Notes under the pieces: model-generated
The model's input: the letters and a program-made list of their open reading frames with translations, nothing else
What the model was told of the DNA's origin: nothing
Database searches by the model: none
In this document: positions 1-8,061 of the stretch, piece after piece
Layout: every line of letters begins with the position of its first letter
Position numbering within the stretch: the stretch's first letter is position 1
Assembly: GCA_019239895.1 (NCBI GenBank)
Contig: JAFAZH010000004.1
Coordinates: 248,001 to 312,000, forward strand
DNA: 64,000 bases
Origin: Abditibacteriaceae bacterium
GTDB lineage: Bacteria > Armatimonadota > Abditibacteriia > Abditibacteriales > Abditibacteriaceae
Direction: 5' to 3'
Position numbers and translations under genes: made by a program

Positions 1-214
1 TGCTAATGGCCCCATCATGGAATTGCAAGAATTGATGGTTGACCCGCAGCATCGCAGCAAAGGCTTCGGTCGCGCCTTGGTGGAAGCCGCTATCGAGCAA
101 GCTAAGCAAAGACATTGTGTAGAAGTCGTAGTGCCGACGCGACGGGCACGAGACTACTATGTTAAGCTGGGTTTTGTAGAGACCGCGAGTTACTTCAAAC
201 GCAAGCTGTCTTAA
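1..214 (+). CDS. GNAT-family N-acetyltransferase, C-terminal part (gene begins before the window)
   Basis: The open frame runs in from the left edge with no stop (frame starting at base 2), so only the last ~70 residues are present. MVDPQHRSKGFGRALVEAAI is the acetyl-CoA-binding motif A of GNAT acetyltransferases, where R-x-x-G-x-G/A holds the pyrophosphate. It is followed by the typical YVKLGF strand-turn near the end. GNAT enzymes move an acetyl group from acetyl-CoA to an amine. The substrate cannot be told from this fragment. The stop lies 1 bp before the end of the convergent gene at 216. Family assignment is safe, function is open. Confidence 0.85.
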   Translation, partial: ANGPIMELQELMVDPQHRSKGFGRALVEAAIEQAKQRHCVEVVVPTRRARDYYVKLGFVETASYFKRKLS

Positions 215-215
215 T

Positions 216-1568
216 TCAGGGATTCGCCAAAGGTGCTTTACGAAAGCGATAGACATGCACTTCAAAGGGGCCAAACCAGTCGGTGAACTTGCCGCTTTCC
301 GCTTGCACCGTGCGCGGCGACTCGAACATCACTTCACCCTGTTTCGTCCAAGCTGGTAACCCGCTAAACTCGACCTGCACCGTTGCTCCCTCACGTTTGC
401 AGGCCAAGATGAAAATATCATCCCCACCTTCGCGCACGCAGAACTCGACACCTAACTTGCTGTTGTTAGTGGGTGCAGAGGTCGGTTTTATGTCGGGTTT
501 TCCAGCGGGATTAGTTTGAATCGCCTCAACTTTAACGGGCAGTTTGGAGTCGGGAGCGACCAGAGCTGGGTAAAGTGGACTGTGTTCGCCTATCTCCTCA
601 ATCACCGGGCGTAGCACCCGATTCCAAAAACGCCAGTTCCAGCCGAGTCTGGCATCTTCAGGCGTCATTGCTTTGGGAATGTGGCCGCCAAAATAAAAAA
701 TGCCCCGTGCCCCGTTGATGATGGCCTGATAGGTCATAAAGCGTTCTTCGGCAAAGGTTGGAAAGCGGAGAGTTTTGCCCGGCTTAATCACGCCGCTCCA
801 GGCGATCTGTAAAATCATCCACACTGGCATCTTGCCAGCCCCAACCTGCATCATGGTTTTGGTGTAATCGCCGACCATGCTGATTTCTTTATTGGGCAAT
901 AGAGAGTGTCCACCCGGCGGATAGCCAACGGGATAAATGTCAGCAGCTAAAATATCTGCCGTGACGTTATATGGCTGCATGGTTTGCACGGTGCCGCGCG
1001 GGGCCTGAGTGACTTCAATAGGGTGCTGTGGGTCTAATTGGCGGATGATGTTACTGGCGTGCAGAATAGGCGAGACTGGCACCTTACCCCACTCCGGCTC
1101 ATCTACGGTCTTCCACGCTCCCAGACCAGGGTGATGTTTAAAGTGATTCACCAACTTGCGCAGCATCGCTTCATGCTGGGCATCAGTGGGGCCAAGTTGC
1201 GCTAACTCTCGCAAGCCGACCAGACAGTGCATCCCGTAGCGGGCAGCGGCAGCCTCCCATTTATCTTCTTGCGCAATGGCCGCATCGTCCCAATCTCTAC
1301 CCATGACCCCCGTGCGCAAAAACGTTGCACCCGCATCATGCAACTCTTCAATCGTGTTTTTGCCATTAGGAGCTTTGCCATCTGGCGGTGGCGGCATAGT
1401 AAAGCCAATAGGAAAGACCTTCTGGCCATTAATAATCAGCACCTTATCGGGGTTAATGCTGACCTGCGCCCCATCTTGCGCCTTGAGCGGGGACATCCTC
1501 AAAAGCAACAGCCAACACAGGCCCAAGCTGAACCATTGAGCGGTAAAAATTCGTGCTACATTCGGCAA
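216..1568 (-). CDS. Secreted protein with glycosidase-like TIM-barrel features
   Basis: About 450 residues, probably exported. I chose a TTG start at 1568 because an AAGG ribosome site sits 8 bases before it, a hydrophobic signal segment (WFSLGLCWLLLL) follows within 15 residues, and it begins 10 bases after the stop of the upstream small gene. A longer frame reaches 1700 but would overlap that gene. The body has features of family-2/42-like hydrolases: a lone N-terminal strand domain (INGQKVFPIGF), an FLRTG strand, a WKTVDEPEW stretch that could hold an acidic catalytic residue, and a GARGIFYFGG segment. A small beta domain closes the protein. No exact family is recognised, so glycoside hydrolase is an inference. 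Confidence 0.6.
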   Translation of the reverse strand: MPNVARIFTAQWFSLGLCWLLLLRMSPLKAQDGAQVSINPDKVLIINGQKVFPIGFTMPPPPDGKAPNGKNTIEELHDAGATFLRTGVMGRDWDDAAIAQEDKWEAAAARYGMHCLVGLRELAQLGPTDAQHEAMLRKLVNHFKHHPGLGAWKTVDEPEWGKVPVSPILHASNIIRQLDPQHPIEVTQAPRGTVQTMQPYNVTADILAADIYPVGYPPGGHSLLPNKEISMVGDYTKTMMQVGAGKMPVWMILQIAWSGVIKPGKTLRFPTFAEERFMTYQAIINGARGIFYFGGHIPKAMTPEDARLGWNWRFWNRVLRPVIEEIGEHSPLYPALVAPDSKLPVKVEAIQTNPAGKPDIKPTSAPTNNSKLGVEFCVREGGDDIFILACKREGATVQVEFSGLPAWTKQGEVMFESPRTVQAESGKFTDWFGPFEVHVYRFRKAPLANP

Positions 1569-1578
1569 GGCAAAATCC

Positions 1579-1812
1579 TTATTGAGCCTGCTGACTTTGC
1601 TGCTCTGCTGCCAACGGCTGCTTGTCCGCACCACTCCATTGCGGCTCTTGCTGCTGCACCCCACGAGTGGCATCATGCGCTTCAATAATGGAATGGGCAC
1701 GCTCCAAGATTTGTTTCCGATCTTCCGTGTCCATGCAACTCAAAAGAATAGCAATGCTTTGTGCGACATGCTCAACCCATTCTGCATAGTCCAAATGAGG
1801 ATTCTGTATCAT
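1579..1812 (-). CDS. Small hypothetical protein (77 aa)
   Basis: A 77-residue acidic, Gln-rich protein without Cys clusters or membrane segments. The first ~50 residues look helical (YAEWVEHVAQSIAILLSCMD, then DRKQILERAHSIIEAH). The tail is low complexity (QQQEPQ, AEQQSQQAQ). It ends 10 bases before the preferred start of the secreted protein on the same strand, which suggests co-transcription. No family is recognised. Balanced amino-acid use and the tidy junction argue that it is real. Confidence 0.5.
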   Translation of the reverse strand: MIQNPHLDYAEWVEHVAQSIAILLSCMDTEDRKQILERAHSIIEAHDATRGVQQQEPQWSGADKQPLAAEQQSQQAQ

Positions 1813-1839
1813 TAACGGTTATCCTTGGTTAACTTTATT

Positions 1840-2517
1840 CTATGGCCTCGATTTATCCGCTTGCGCTATGCGGAGCTTGACTCTGGAAGCATCAATGCGA
1901 CGCTGCCAGTCACCATCCCAGCCTTGATCGAAGGCCATCTGGCAGAGACGTATAACGTCGTGGTAATTGCGCCTGCGATCCTGCAAGAGCGAGAGCAAAT
2001 TGAAACCGTAATGGCGCGGCAAAGGGCGTTGAGGAAACTCGCGCTGAAAAGCCTCAGCCGCTTGAGGGGCCAGGGCTATCATCTTCTTACACGCTTCCAT
2101 CGCCACCGCCAAGGACGTTGGATCATGGCGGTCGCGGTAATAAATCTGGATCATCACCTGATAGGTATAGTGCAGTTCCAGAATGCGCCCCTCCTGCACC
2201 GCCACTGCCCCGGCTTTAGCTAACACGCGACGCGCCAGGGGACGGTCTACAGGGCGATAGAGCCAGGTGGCTAAGGAAGCCAGTAAATCAGCCGCCGTGT
2301 TAGCAACTGGCACATCTCGCCCCTGGGTTAAAGGTCGCGCCTGAATAGCACCCGGTGGATGATAAAGCGACTCAATGCGTTCCCGTTCCGCTACCGAGAA
2401 GCAGGTTAGCCACCAATCGGTCAGGTTGAAGTAAGCAATGGCTCCTGCCACTGAAGACGTGACAATCAATGTTTCCGGTGCAGATACAGAGAGGTTGTCG
2501 GTTTTAGTTGGTGTCAT
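1840..2517 (-). CDS. Hypothetical protein with helical repeat-like C-terminal half
   Basis: About 225 residues from the ATG at 2517 (MTPTKTDN). The frame stays open to 2583, but the extra 22 residues look unlike a protein start. The middle and end are helical, with pairs that resemble TPR-type hairpins (LARRVLAKAGAVAVQEGR, SLAVAMEACKKMIALAP, YHDVIRLCQMAFDQGWDGDW). No catalytic motif or signal peptide is seen. The gene is followed on the same strand, 27 bases on, by the small gene ending at 1579, so the three may be one unit. Function unknown. Confidence 0.6.
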   Translation of the reverse strand: MTPTKTDNLSVSAPETLIVTSSVAGAIAYFNLTDWWLTCFSVAERERIESLYHPPGAIQARPLTQGRDVPVANTAADLLASLATWLYRPVDRPLARRVLAKAGAVAVQEGRILELHYTYQVMIQIYYRDRHDPTSLAVAMEACKKMIALAPQAAEAFQREFPQRPLPRHYGFNLLSLLQDRRRNYHDVIRLCQMAFDQGWDGDWQRRIDASRVKLRIAQADKSRP

Positions 2518-2642
2518 GGCTTCGATGGGTGCTGCCTTGAATAGCTGCGCTTCAACATGTCTAGCTATTATTCTATATCGCACAGCACACTATATTCCAC
2601 ACCAGGTCATGTTCTGCATCCACCTGACGGTCAAGAAATTGC

Positions 2643-3419
2643 CTAATGCTCGACCCGCTCCAGAGGAAAGATGCGCACTCGCACCTCCTGAGCATAATGC
2701 ATCAGAGGGGGTTCGCCAGGGCGTGTGATACCAGCAGCGGCGACTAAATTTTCTTGTAATCCCCACACCTGCGCGCTTTGCAACGGATAGGGCCGGTGGT
2801 GGATGCGCCCCCGGTAAAGCTGTCCCTTGGCATAGGCATACAACACATATCGCTCGACTAAAAAGTGTTCCAACGTGCCAACGGCTGTGGGCGAGACTTT
2901 GCCACGCGGTGCATAGCGAGCCACACACGTTGCAGGCTTAGGACCGGGCCATGTCTGGGGCCAGAGCCGATACACCGCATAATCAACCTCACCTTCCTGC
3001 TGCCGCTTGAGGCTCATGCGCGCAAAATAATAGGGTAATCTGAACCAGGCTCGCGCAATACGCACTGCCACGGCATTAGCCGCATCCAGGCTAAAGAACC
3101 AGACGCCGGGATCGCGCCCCTGATAATGGACATAGGTGCGTACATTCGTCTCATGGAAATTCGAGAGTGGCGGAAAGGGCGGTGCCCAGTTAGGCCGCAC
3201 TCCCGTCATCGTAAATAACACTAACCCCACATACGCTTTGCCATCATAAGTATCCAGGGTCAGGCCAGGCGGTAAAAGCGATTGAAGTTGCTCCGGGTCT
3301 ACGGCCCAGTGCAGGAACAAAAGGTAATGCCAGTTCTGCCGCATCACAGAAGGTTGGCGTGGACTTTTAGTCGGCGCGATGCGATCTAAGGTTTCCGGCT
3401 GTTGGATTGCTGATGGCAT
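2643..3419 (-). CDS. DUF2071 (YqjF-like) family protein
   Basis: About 258 residues. The sequence carries hallmarks of the DUF2071/COG3361 family: MRQNWHYLLFLHWAVDPEQL near the start, LLPPGLTLDTYDGKAYVGLV, and NVRTYV followed by GVWFFSLDA. These proteins adopt an acetoacetate-decarboxylase-like fold but have no settled function. The ATG at 3419 is chosen. The frame extends to 3485, which would overlap the upstream DCC-family gene. The two genes lie head to tail and appear to form a pair, so a shared redox or detoxification role is possible but unproven. Confidence 0.85.
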   Translation of the reverse strand: MPSAIQQPETLDRIAPTKSPRQPSVMRQNWHYLLFLHWAVDPEQLQSLLPPGLTLDTYDGKAYVGLVLFTMTGVRPNWAPPFPPLSNFHETNVRTYVHYQGRDPGVWFFSLDAANAVAVRIARAWFRLPYYFARMSLKRQQEGEVDYAVYRLWPQTWPGPKPATCVARYAPRGKVSPTAVGTLEHFLVERYVLYAYAKGQLYRGRIHHRPYPLQSAQVWGLQENLVAAAGITRPGEPPLMHYAQEVRVRIFPLERVEH

Positions 3420-3435
3420 GGTTAGATTCAAGTTA

Positions 3436-3801
3436 TTACTCACTGCGGAAGAAGAAGCGTGAGAAAAACATGCGGTGATTGGCAATTAGACGATAACCCA
3501 ATTCCACCAGCCAGATGAGCGGCGGGCATAATAATAGACGGGCCAAGGGCACCCAGCCCAGTTGCTCTAAAATGAATAATGTCGCCCGTCCAGCGCGTAA
3601 GATGATGCCGTCTGTCTTTATCACATGGACTGCCTGGGCACAGGCCGCAGCCAGCTCTGGCGTCATGGGTGGCGAAGGTGCCTCTTGATAGGCTAGTGCC
3701 TCAAAGCGTTGTTTCTTATCCCGATGCAGAACCCAATGGATAACGCGACGGCAAAATCCGCATTCACCATCCCACAAAATTAAATGCTTAATAGCCCTCA
3801 C
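3436..3801 (-). CDS. DCC-family thiol-disulfide oxidoreductase (DUF393)
   Basis: A 121-residue protein with the signature ILWDGECGFCRR at residues 8-19. Its Asp and Cys-x-x-Cys define the DCC (DUF393) family, predicted thioredoxin-like oxidoreductases. The rest (RFEALAYQEA, then a V-IKTDG strand and RATLFILEQLG) matches the family length and layout. The start appears to be GTG, with a purine-rich AAAAGG just before it. The DUF2071 gene follows directly on the same strand. The partner protein reduced or oxidised is unknown. Confidence 0.9.
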   Translation of the reverse strand: MRAIKHLILWDGECGFCRRVIHWVLHRDKKQRFEALAYQEAPSPPMTPELAAACAQAVHVIKTDGIILRAGRATLFILEQLGWVPLARLLLCPPLIWLVELGYRLIANHRMFFSRFFFRSE

Positions 3802-3811
3802 CTTTTCATTT

Positions 3812-3976
3812 CAACACAAAGGACACAAAGATTGCACAAAGACACGAAGAAGATTTGACGGTAGAAGTTGGAGACCAGAGAATCGAAATAGCAGCATCCC
3901 GCCGATCTTCTATTCTCTATCATCCATGTCTCTCTTGCTTCGTGTTCTTTGTGCAATCTTTGTGTCCTTTGTGTTG
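3812..3976. repeat. Intergenic inverted-repeat element A
   Basis: The left arm at 3812-3849 (CAACACAAAGGACACAAAGA...) pairs with the right arm at 3938-3976. The arms match base for base except for one extra T in the right arm. The ~88-base centre has weaker self-complementarity. The arms are built from iterated ACAAAG/CACAAAG words. The element fills most of the gap between the divergent genes at 3801 and 4034. It holds no gene. Confidence 0.85.
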
Positions 3977-4033
3977 GAAACCGGGGAGCATAAAGGCTGA
4001 ACTACATCTCAAAGTTAGGTAAACTCCCCGCTC

Positions 4034-6715
4034 ATGCGCAATAGTTCCTTCACCTCAGTTATCAAAAAAGCTCGACCCTACCCGGCTGAAGTTTTGCAAG
4101 GCGATGCTGCCCAGCGAACTTTTTCGGGTGACAACCTGCTGCAAATCGCCATGCCCCTCGGTGGCATTGGCGCAGGTTGCATTTGCCTGAATGGTTATGG
4201 CGGGTTACAAGATTTTTCGATTCGCAATCGGCCCGCGAACTCAGCCCTGCCCGATGGACACGGCGAAAATGATGCCGCCTTTGCTCTCTTGCACATCAAG
4301 GGCCAAAATCCCATCACACGCTTAGTCGAGGGGCCACTACCAGTGGAAAAGATTTACAATCAGGGCCTACAGGCGCAGGGCTATCGGCATGGCGGGTTTG
4401 AGGGTCTGCCCCGCTTTGAGCATTGCACCTTTCAAGGCGAATATCCCTTTGGCATCGCCTCGCTCACTGATGCAAAGCTGCCCTTAAAGGCGACTGTCAC
4501 TGGCTGGAACCCCTTTATCCCTCTCGACGATAAAAACTCCAGCATTCCCTGCGCCATTCTGGAATACACCCTGGAGAACACTTCGCGCAAAGCGGTAGAA
4601 TTTGAATTTTCTTATCATCTCTCGCATTTAGCAATAGGTAGCCAGGGCTGGAAAGGCACCCGCAACAGCGTTATGCCAGGGGCAGGTGTATTCTTCAGCA
4701 ATACCGAGACCGCTACCCATGAGAGTTATGCCAGCGCGAGTCTCAGTGTGGTCGAGCATAAACCCACCGTTAAAGCGATGTGGTTTCGCGGCGGTTGGTT
4801 TGATTCCATTTCGGCTCTGTGGCGTGAGGTTTCCAGCGGGCAATTTACCGCCAATAAAGGTTCCAGTAACAATGAACTGGATGGACGCAATGGCGGCTCT
4901 ATTTTGCTGGCAGGCTCGCTCAAGCCAGGCGAGCAAATTACTTATCCGATTATTGTCACCTGGTATTTTCCCAATTGCTATAACAGTTATGGCAGTCTCA
5001 ACACCGAGGCAAGCTGTGGTAGTGGGTGTGACTGTAATGCCCCGGACGCTCCGCTCTGGCGGCCTTATTACACCTCGCAGTGGCAAGATGCCCAGGACGT
5101 AGCAGCTTATGTGCGCAAGAATTATGCTGCTTTGCGCAGCCGCACCGTTGCTTTTAAGGATGCGCTTTATACTTCAACCCTTCCCTCGTATGTTTTGGAT
5201 GCTGTCTCTGCCGGGCTTGCCATTATGAAGTCTCCGACTGTGCTGCGCCAGGAAAACGGCAACCTGTGGGGCTGGGAAGGCTGCTTTGCGACTGCGGGTT
5301 GCTGCTCTGGCACTTGCACTCATGTCTGGAATTATGCTCAGGCATTTCCCCATCTGTTCCCCCAACTGGAACGCACCCTGCGCCAGCAGGAATATGCCTA
5401 TTCAATGGACGAGCGAGGCCATGTCACCTTCCGCGCTGCCCTGCCCGATGGCCCTACCACGCACAACTTCCACGCGGCGGCGGACGGTCAACTGGGCGGC
5501 ATTATGAAGACGTATCGTGATTGGCAAATCGGCGGCGACCGTCCTTGGATGCAACAGCTATACCCCGCCGCTAAGCGCAGCCTGGATTATTGTATTCAAA
5601 GCTGGGACCCTGACCATCGCGGAGCGTTGTTTGAACCGCACCATAACACTTATGACATCGAGTTCTGGGGGCCGGATGGCATGTGTTCCAGCATTTATCT
5701 GGGTGCGTTAGCAGCAATGGTGGCAATGGCACGAGAACTGGGGCATACCGAAGATGCCAATTTTTATCAGGACTTAGCCGAGCGCGGCGCAAAGTTTCTG
5801 GACGATGAACTGTTCAACGGTGATTACTACGAACACAAGGTCATGTGGCGTGAGTTACACGACCAATCGTTTGCCCAGATGGTGTCAAAAATCGGGCGTG
5901 GTGGGGACGAAATGCAACAACTCCTGAAACGTGAAGGCCCCAAGTATCAATATGGCACAGGTTGCTTATCGGATGGTGTGATTGGCGCGTGGATGGCGAA
6001 AATCTACGGCCTGGATACGCCCCAAACGGATGCCAATGTCCGCCAGAACCTCAAAGCCATCTTCAACTATAACTTCCGCGCTGACCTGAGCGAACACGCT
6101 TGCGTGCAGCGTCCCGGTTATGCTTTAGGCCATGAACCGGGGCTGCTGCTTTGTTCATGGCCCAAGGGGGATAAATCCACCCTCCCCTTTCCTTACAGCG
6201 ATGAAGTCTGGACAGGCATTGAGTATCAAGTCGCCTCACACCTCATTGAGGAAGGTTTAGTCGAAGAAGGTTTAACCATTGTTAAAGCCGCTCGTGACCG
6301 CTACGAGGGCCATGTGCGCAACCCGTGGAATGAATATGAGTGCGGTGCCTACTATGCCCGCGCCATGTCGGGTTATGCCCTGTTGGGCGCACTTTCCGGC
6401 TTTCGCTATTCAGCCGTCACGAAGACCCTCTGGTTTGCTCCCCGCTGGAAGGCGAATCCATTTAAAATCTTCTTTTCTACCGCTTCCGGCTTTGGCACCA
6501 TTAGCTTGGCCGATGATAACCTTACGGTTGACATGATCGAAGGCGAACTGGCCGTGGCTAAGCTATGTTTAACGCTTGATGGCAAGACGAGAGAATTCCA
6601 ATGGGATGTGGTGGCTAAAGTCGGGACACAGGCTGTTTTTAATTATTCACCACAGGGACACAAAGGAAAGAAGAATACAGGAAACAGAATACAGCACACG
6701 AGCAACGATAATTAG
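4034..6715 (+). CDS. GH116-family glycosidase (bile-acid beta-glucosidase/glucosylceramidase-like)
   Basis: An 893-residue enzyme of glycoside hydrolase family 116, which splits beta-glucosides or beta-xylosides with retention. The N-terminal domain opens with IAMPLGGIGAGCICLNGYGG, the family hallmark. The (alpha/alpha)6 catalytic domain follows from about residue 370. By position, E415 in LWGWEGC is the likely nucleophile and D541 in NTYDIEFWG the likely acid/base; they are 126 residues apart, close to the spacing I recall for an archaeal homologue. No signal peptide is seen, so it may act on imported sugars. The last ~20 residues (after NYSPQGHKGKK) come from the left arm of an inverted-repeat element and are probably not native. 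The next gene is a GH172 protein. Confidence 0.9.
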   Translation: MRNSSFTSVIKKARPYPAEVLQGDAAQRTFSGDNLLQIAMPLGGIGAGCICLNGYGGLQDFSIRNRPANSALPDGHGENDAAFALLHIKGQNPITRLVEGPLPVEKIYNQGLQAQGYRHGGFEGLPRFEHCTFQGEYPFGIASLTDAKLPLKATVTGWNPFIPLDDKNSSIPCAILEYTLENTSRKAVEFEFSYHLSHLAIGSQGWKGTRNSVMPGAGVFFSNTETATHESYASASLSVVEHKPTVKAMWFRGGWFDSISALWREVSSGQFTANKGSSNNELDGRNGGSILLAGSLKPGEQITYPIIVTWYFPNCYNSYGSLNTEASCGSGCDCNAPDAPLWRPYYTSQWQDAQDVAAYVRKNYAALRSRTVAFKDALYTSTLPSYVLDAVSAGLAIMKSPTVLRQENGNLWGWEGCFATAGCCSGTCTHVWNYAQAFPHLFPQLERTLRQQEYAYSMDERGHVTFRAALPDGPTTHNFHAAADGQLGGIMKTYRDWQIGGDRPWMQQLYPAAKRSLDYCIQSWDPDHRGALFEPHHNTYDIEFWGPDGMCSSIYLGALAAMVAMARELGHTEDANFYQDLAERGAKFLDDELFNGDYYEHKVMWRELHDQSFAQMVSKIGRGGDEMQQLLKREGPKYQYGTGCLSDGVIGAWMAKIYGLDTPQTDANVRQNLKAIFNYNFRADLSEHACVQRPGYALGHEPGLLLCSWPKGDKSTLPFPYSDEVWTGIEYQVASHLIEEGLVEEGLTIVKAARDRYEGHVRNPWNEYECGAYYARAMSGYALLGALSGFRYSAVTKTLWFAPRWKANPFKIFFSTASGFGTISLADDNLTVDMIEGELAVAKLCLTLDGKTREFQWDVVAKVGTQAVFNYSPQGHKGKKNTGNRIQHTSNDN

Positions 6716-6783
6716 AGGGTATTCTGTTTCCTGTCTACTGTATTCTCAAACTCTTTGTGCTCTTTGTGTCTTTGTGGTGAATT
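6645..6783. repeat. Inverted-repeat element B, overlapping the GH116 stop
   Basis: The left arm begins ATTCACCACAGGGACACAAA at 6645 and the right arm at 6719-6783 ends in the complement (CTTTGTGTCTTTGTGGTGAAT). The inner blocks also pair: GGAAACAGAATAC on the left with GTATTCTGTTTCC on the right. The left arm is shorter than the right by internal deletion. The left arm lies within the coding sequence of the GH116 gene and supplies its last codons and stop. The same ACAAAG-rich style as element A suggests a family. Confidence 0.8.
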
Positions 6784-6801
6784 CAAATTCAAGGAGAGAC
6801 A

Positions 6802-7887
6802 ATGACAGAATTTAACGGACTGGGTTTACATTTAGGCAATCTGGCGCGGTTATCGAAGGCCAAGACACGCTCGATTAGCCCGGAGAACTTCAACGGCGAA
6901 AAGGGCAAGGCGGGCATGGCCACCGAAGGCACGGGAGCCAATTGCGCCCGTGATTTAGGGCAAGGCTGGAAAATCTCGCCTTCGATTAAAATTGCCCCCG
7001 GCGAGACGCGGGTGTTAGCCGACATTCAAGAATCCGGTGCGATTCAGCAAATCTGGATGACACCGACTGGTCACTATCGGCATAGCATCTTGCGTTTTTA
7101 TTGGGACGGCTCAGAGACGCCCTCGGTGGAATGTCCCGTGGGTGACTTCTTCGGCTGTGGCTGGAATAAATATGCCCAGATTTCTTCGCTACCGGTGTGT
7201 GTCAATCCTGGCAGCGCCTTCAACTGCTACTGGGAGATGCCGTTCCGCAAAAGCTGCAAAATCACCTTTACCAACATCGCAGAAACGGACATGGTTCTCT
7301 ACTATCAGATTAACTACACGCTCACGGAAGTGCCGGAAGACACCGCCTACTTTCATGCCCAGTTCCGCCGCACCAATCCCCTACCTTATAAAGAGGTCTA
7401 TACCATTCTCGATGGCGTCCAGGGGCGCGGTCAGTATGTCGGTACTTACATGGCGTGGCAGGTCAACAACACCGGATGGTGGGGCGAAGGCGAAATTAAG
7501 TTCTACATGGATGGTGACGGAGAATTCCCCACCATCTGCGGCACTGGCACGGAAGATTACTTCTGTGGCTCTTACAACTTTGATGTGGGCAAAGAAAACG
7601 GCGGCTACCGCGAATTCACCACGCCCTATGCCGGTCTGTCCCAGGTAATTCGTCCCGATGGTCTCTACCAGTCACAAACCCGCTTCGGCATGTATCGCTG
7701 GCACATTATGGATCCAGTTCGCTTCGAGCAAGACCTGCGCGTGACTATCCAAGCCCTTGGCTGGCGTAGCGGTGGACGCTACCTACCCAATCAAGACGAC
7801 ATCGCCTCCGTCGCCTATTGGTATCAGACCCTACCGACAGCACCATTTCCAGCTTTGCCCGACAAGGATTATTTAGAAGTGATTTAG
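6802..7887 (+). CDS. GH172-family protein (DUF2961)
   Basis: A 361-residue single-domain protein of the DUF2961 family, now GH172, whose members act on fructofuranosyl or arabinofuranosyl linkages (difructose dianhydride enzymes and D-arabinofuranosidases). Recognisable blocks are ARDLGQGWKISPSIKIAPGE, a W-M-T-P-T-G strand, ILRFYWDGSETPSVECPVGDF, and GEGEIKFYMDGDGEFP followed by GTGTEDYFCGSYNF. The glutamates at about 229-231 and E251 are the catalytic candidates by analogy. A strong SD (AAGGAGAG) precedes the ATG. It lacks a signal peptide. It probably works with the GH116 enzyme upstream, although element B lies between them. Confidence 0.9.
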   Translation: MTEFNGLGLHLGNLARLSKAKTRSISPENFNGEKGKAGMATEGTGANCARDLGQGWKISPSIKIAPGETRVLADIQESGAIQQIWMTPTGHYRHSILRFYWDGSETPSVECPVGDFFGCGWNKYAQISSLPVCVNPGSAFNCYWEMPFRKSCKITFTNIAETDMVLYYQINYTLTEVPEDTAYFHAQFRRTNPLPYKEVYTILDGVQGRGQYVGTYMAWQVNNTGWWGEGEIKFYMDGDGEFPTICGTGTEDYFCGSYNFDVGKENGGYREFTTPYAGLSQVIRPDGLYQSQTRFGMYRWHIMDPVRFEQDLRVTIQALGWRSGGRYLPNQDDIASVAYWYQTLPTAPFPALPDKDYLEVI

Positions 7888-8017
7888 CACCAATAGTTCG
7901 GACAGTTTCATGTACATAACGGTTTAGTGAATAGAGTTGCACAAGACAACGCGGTTGTATAGTAGCTTTAATGAGTAAACTTATATAGCGAAAGCCTTGT
8001 TTAAAAAGTGATCGAGC

Positions 8018-8048
8018 TAAGGAAAGCCAGTATGACTGGCTTTCCTTA
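8018..8048. terminator. Perfect 14-bp hairpin between the GH172 gene and the TIR gene
   Basis: TAAGGAAAGCCAGT pairs exactly with ACTGGCTTTCCTTA around a 3-base loop. No T-run follows, so it is a weak candidate for termination of the GH172 transcript. It ends where the AAGGGG ribosome site of the next gene begins, so it could also hinder translation or be an operator. The rest of 7888-8017 is AT-rich and shows nothing else recognisable. Confidence 0.5.
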
Positions 8049-8061
8049 AGGGGCTAACAGT

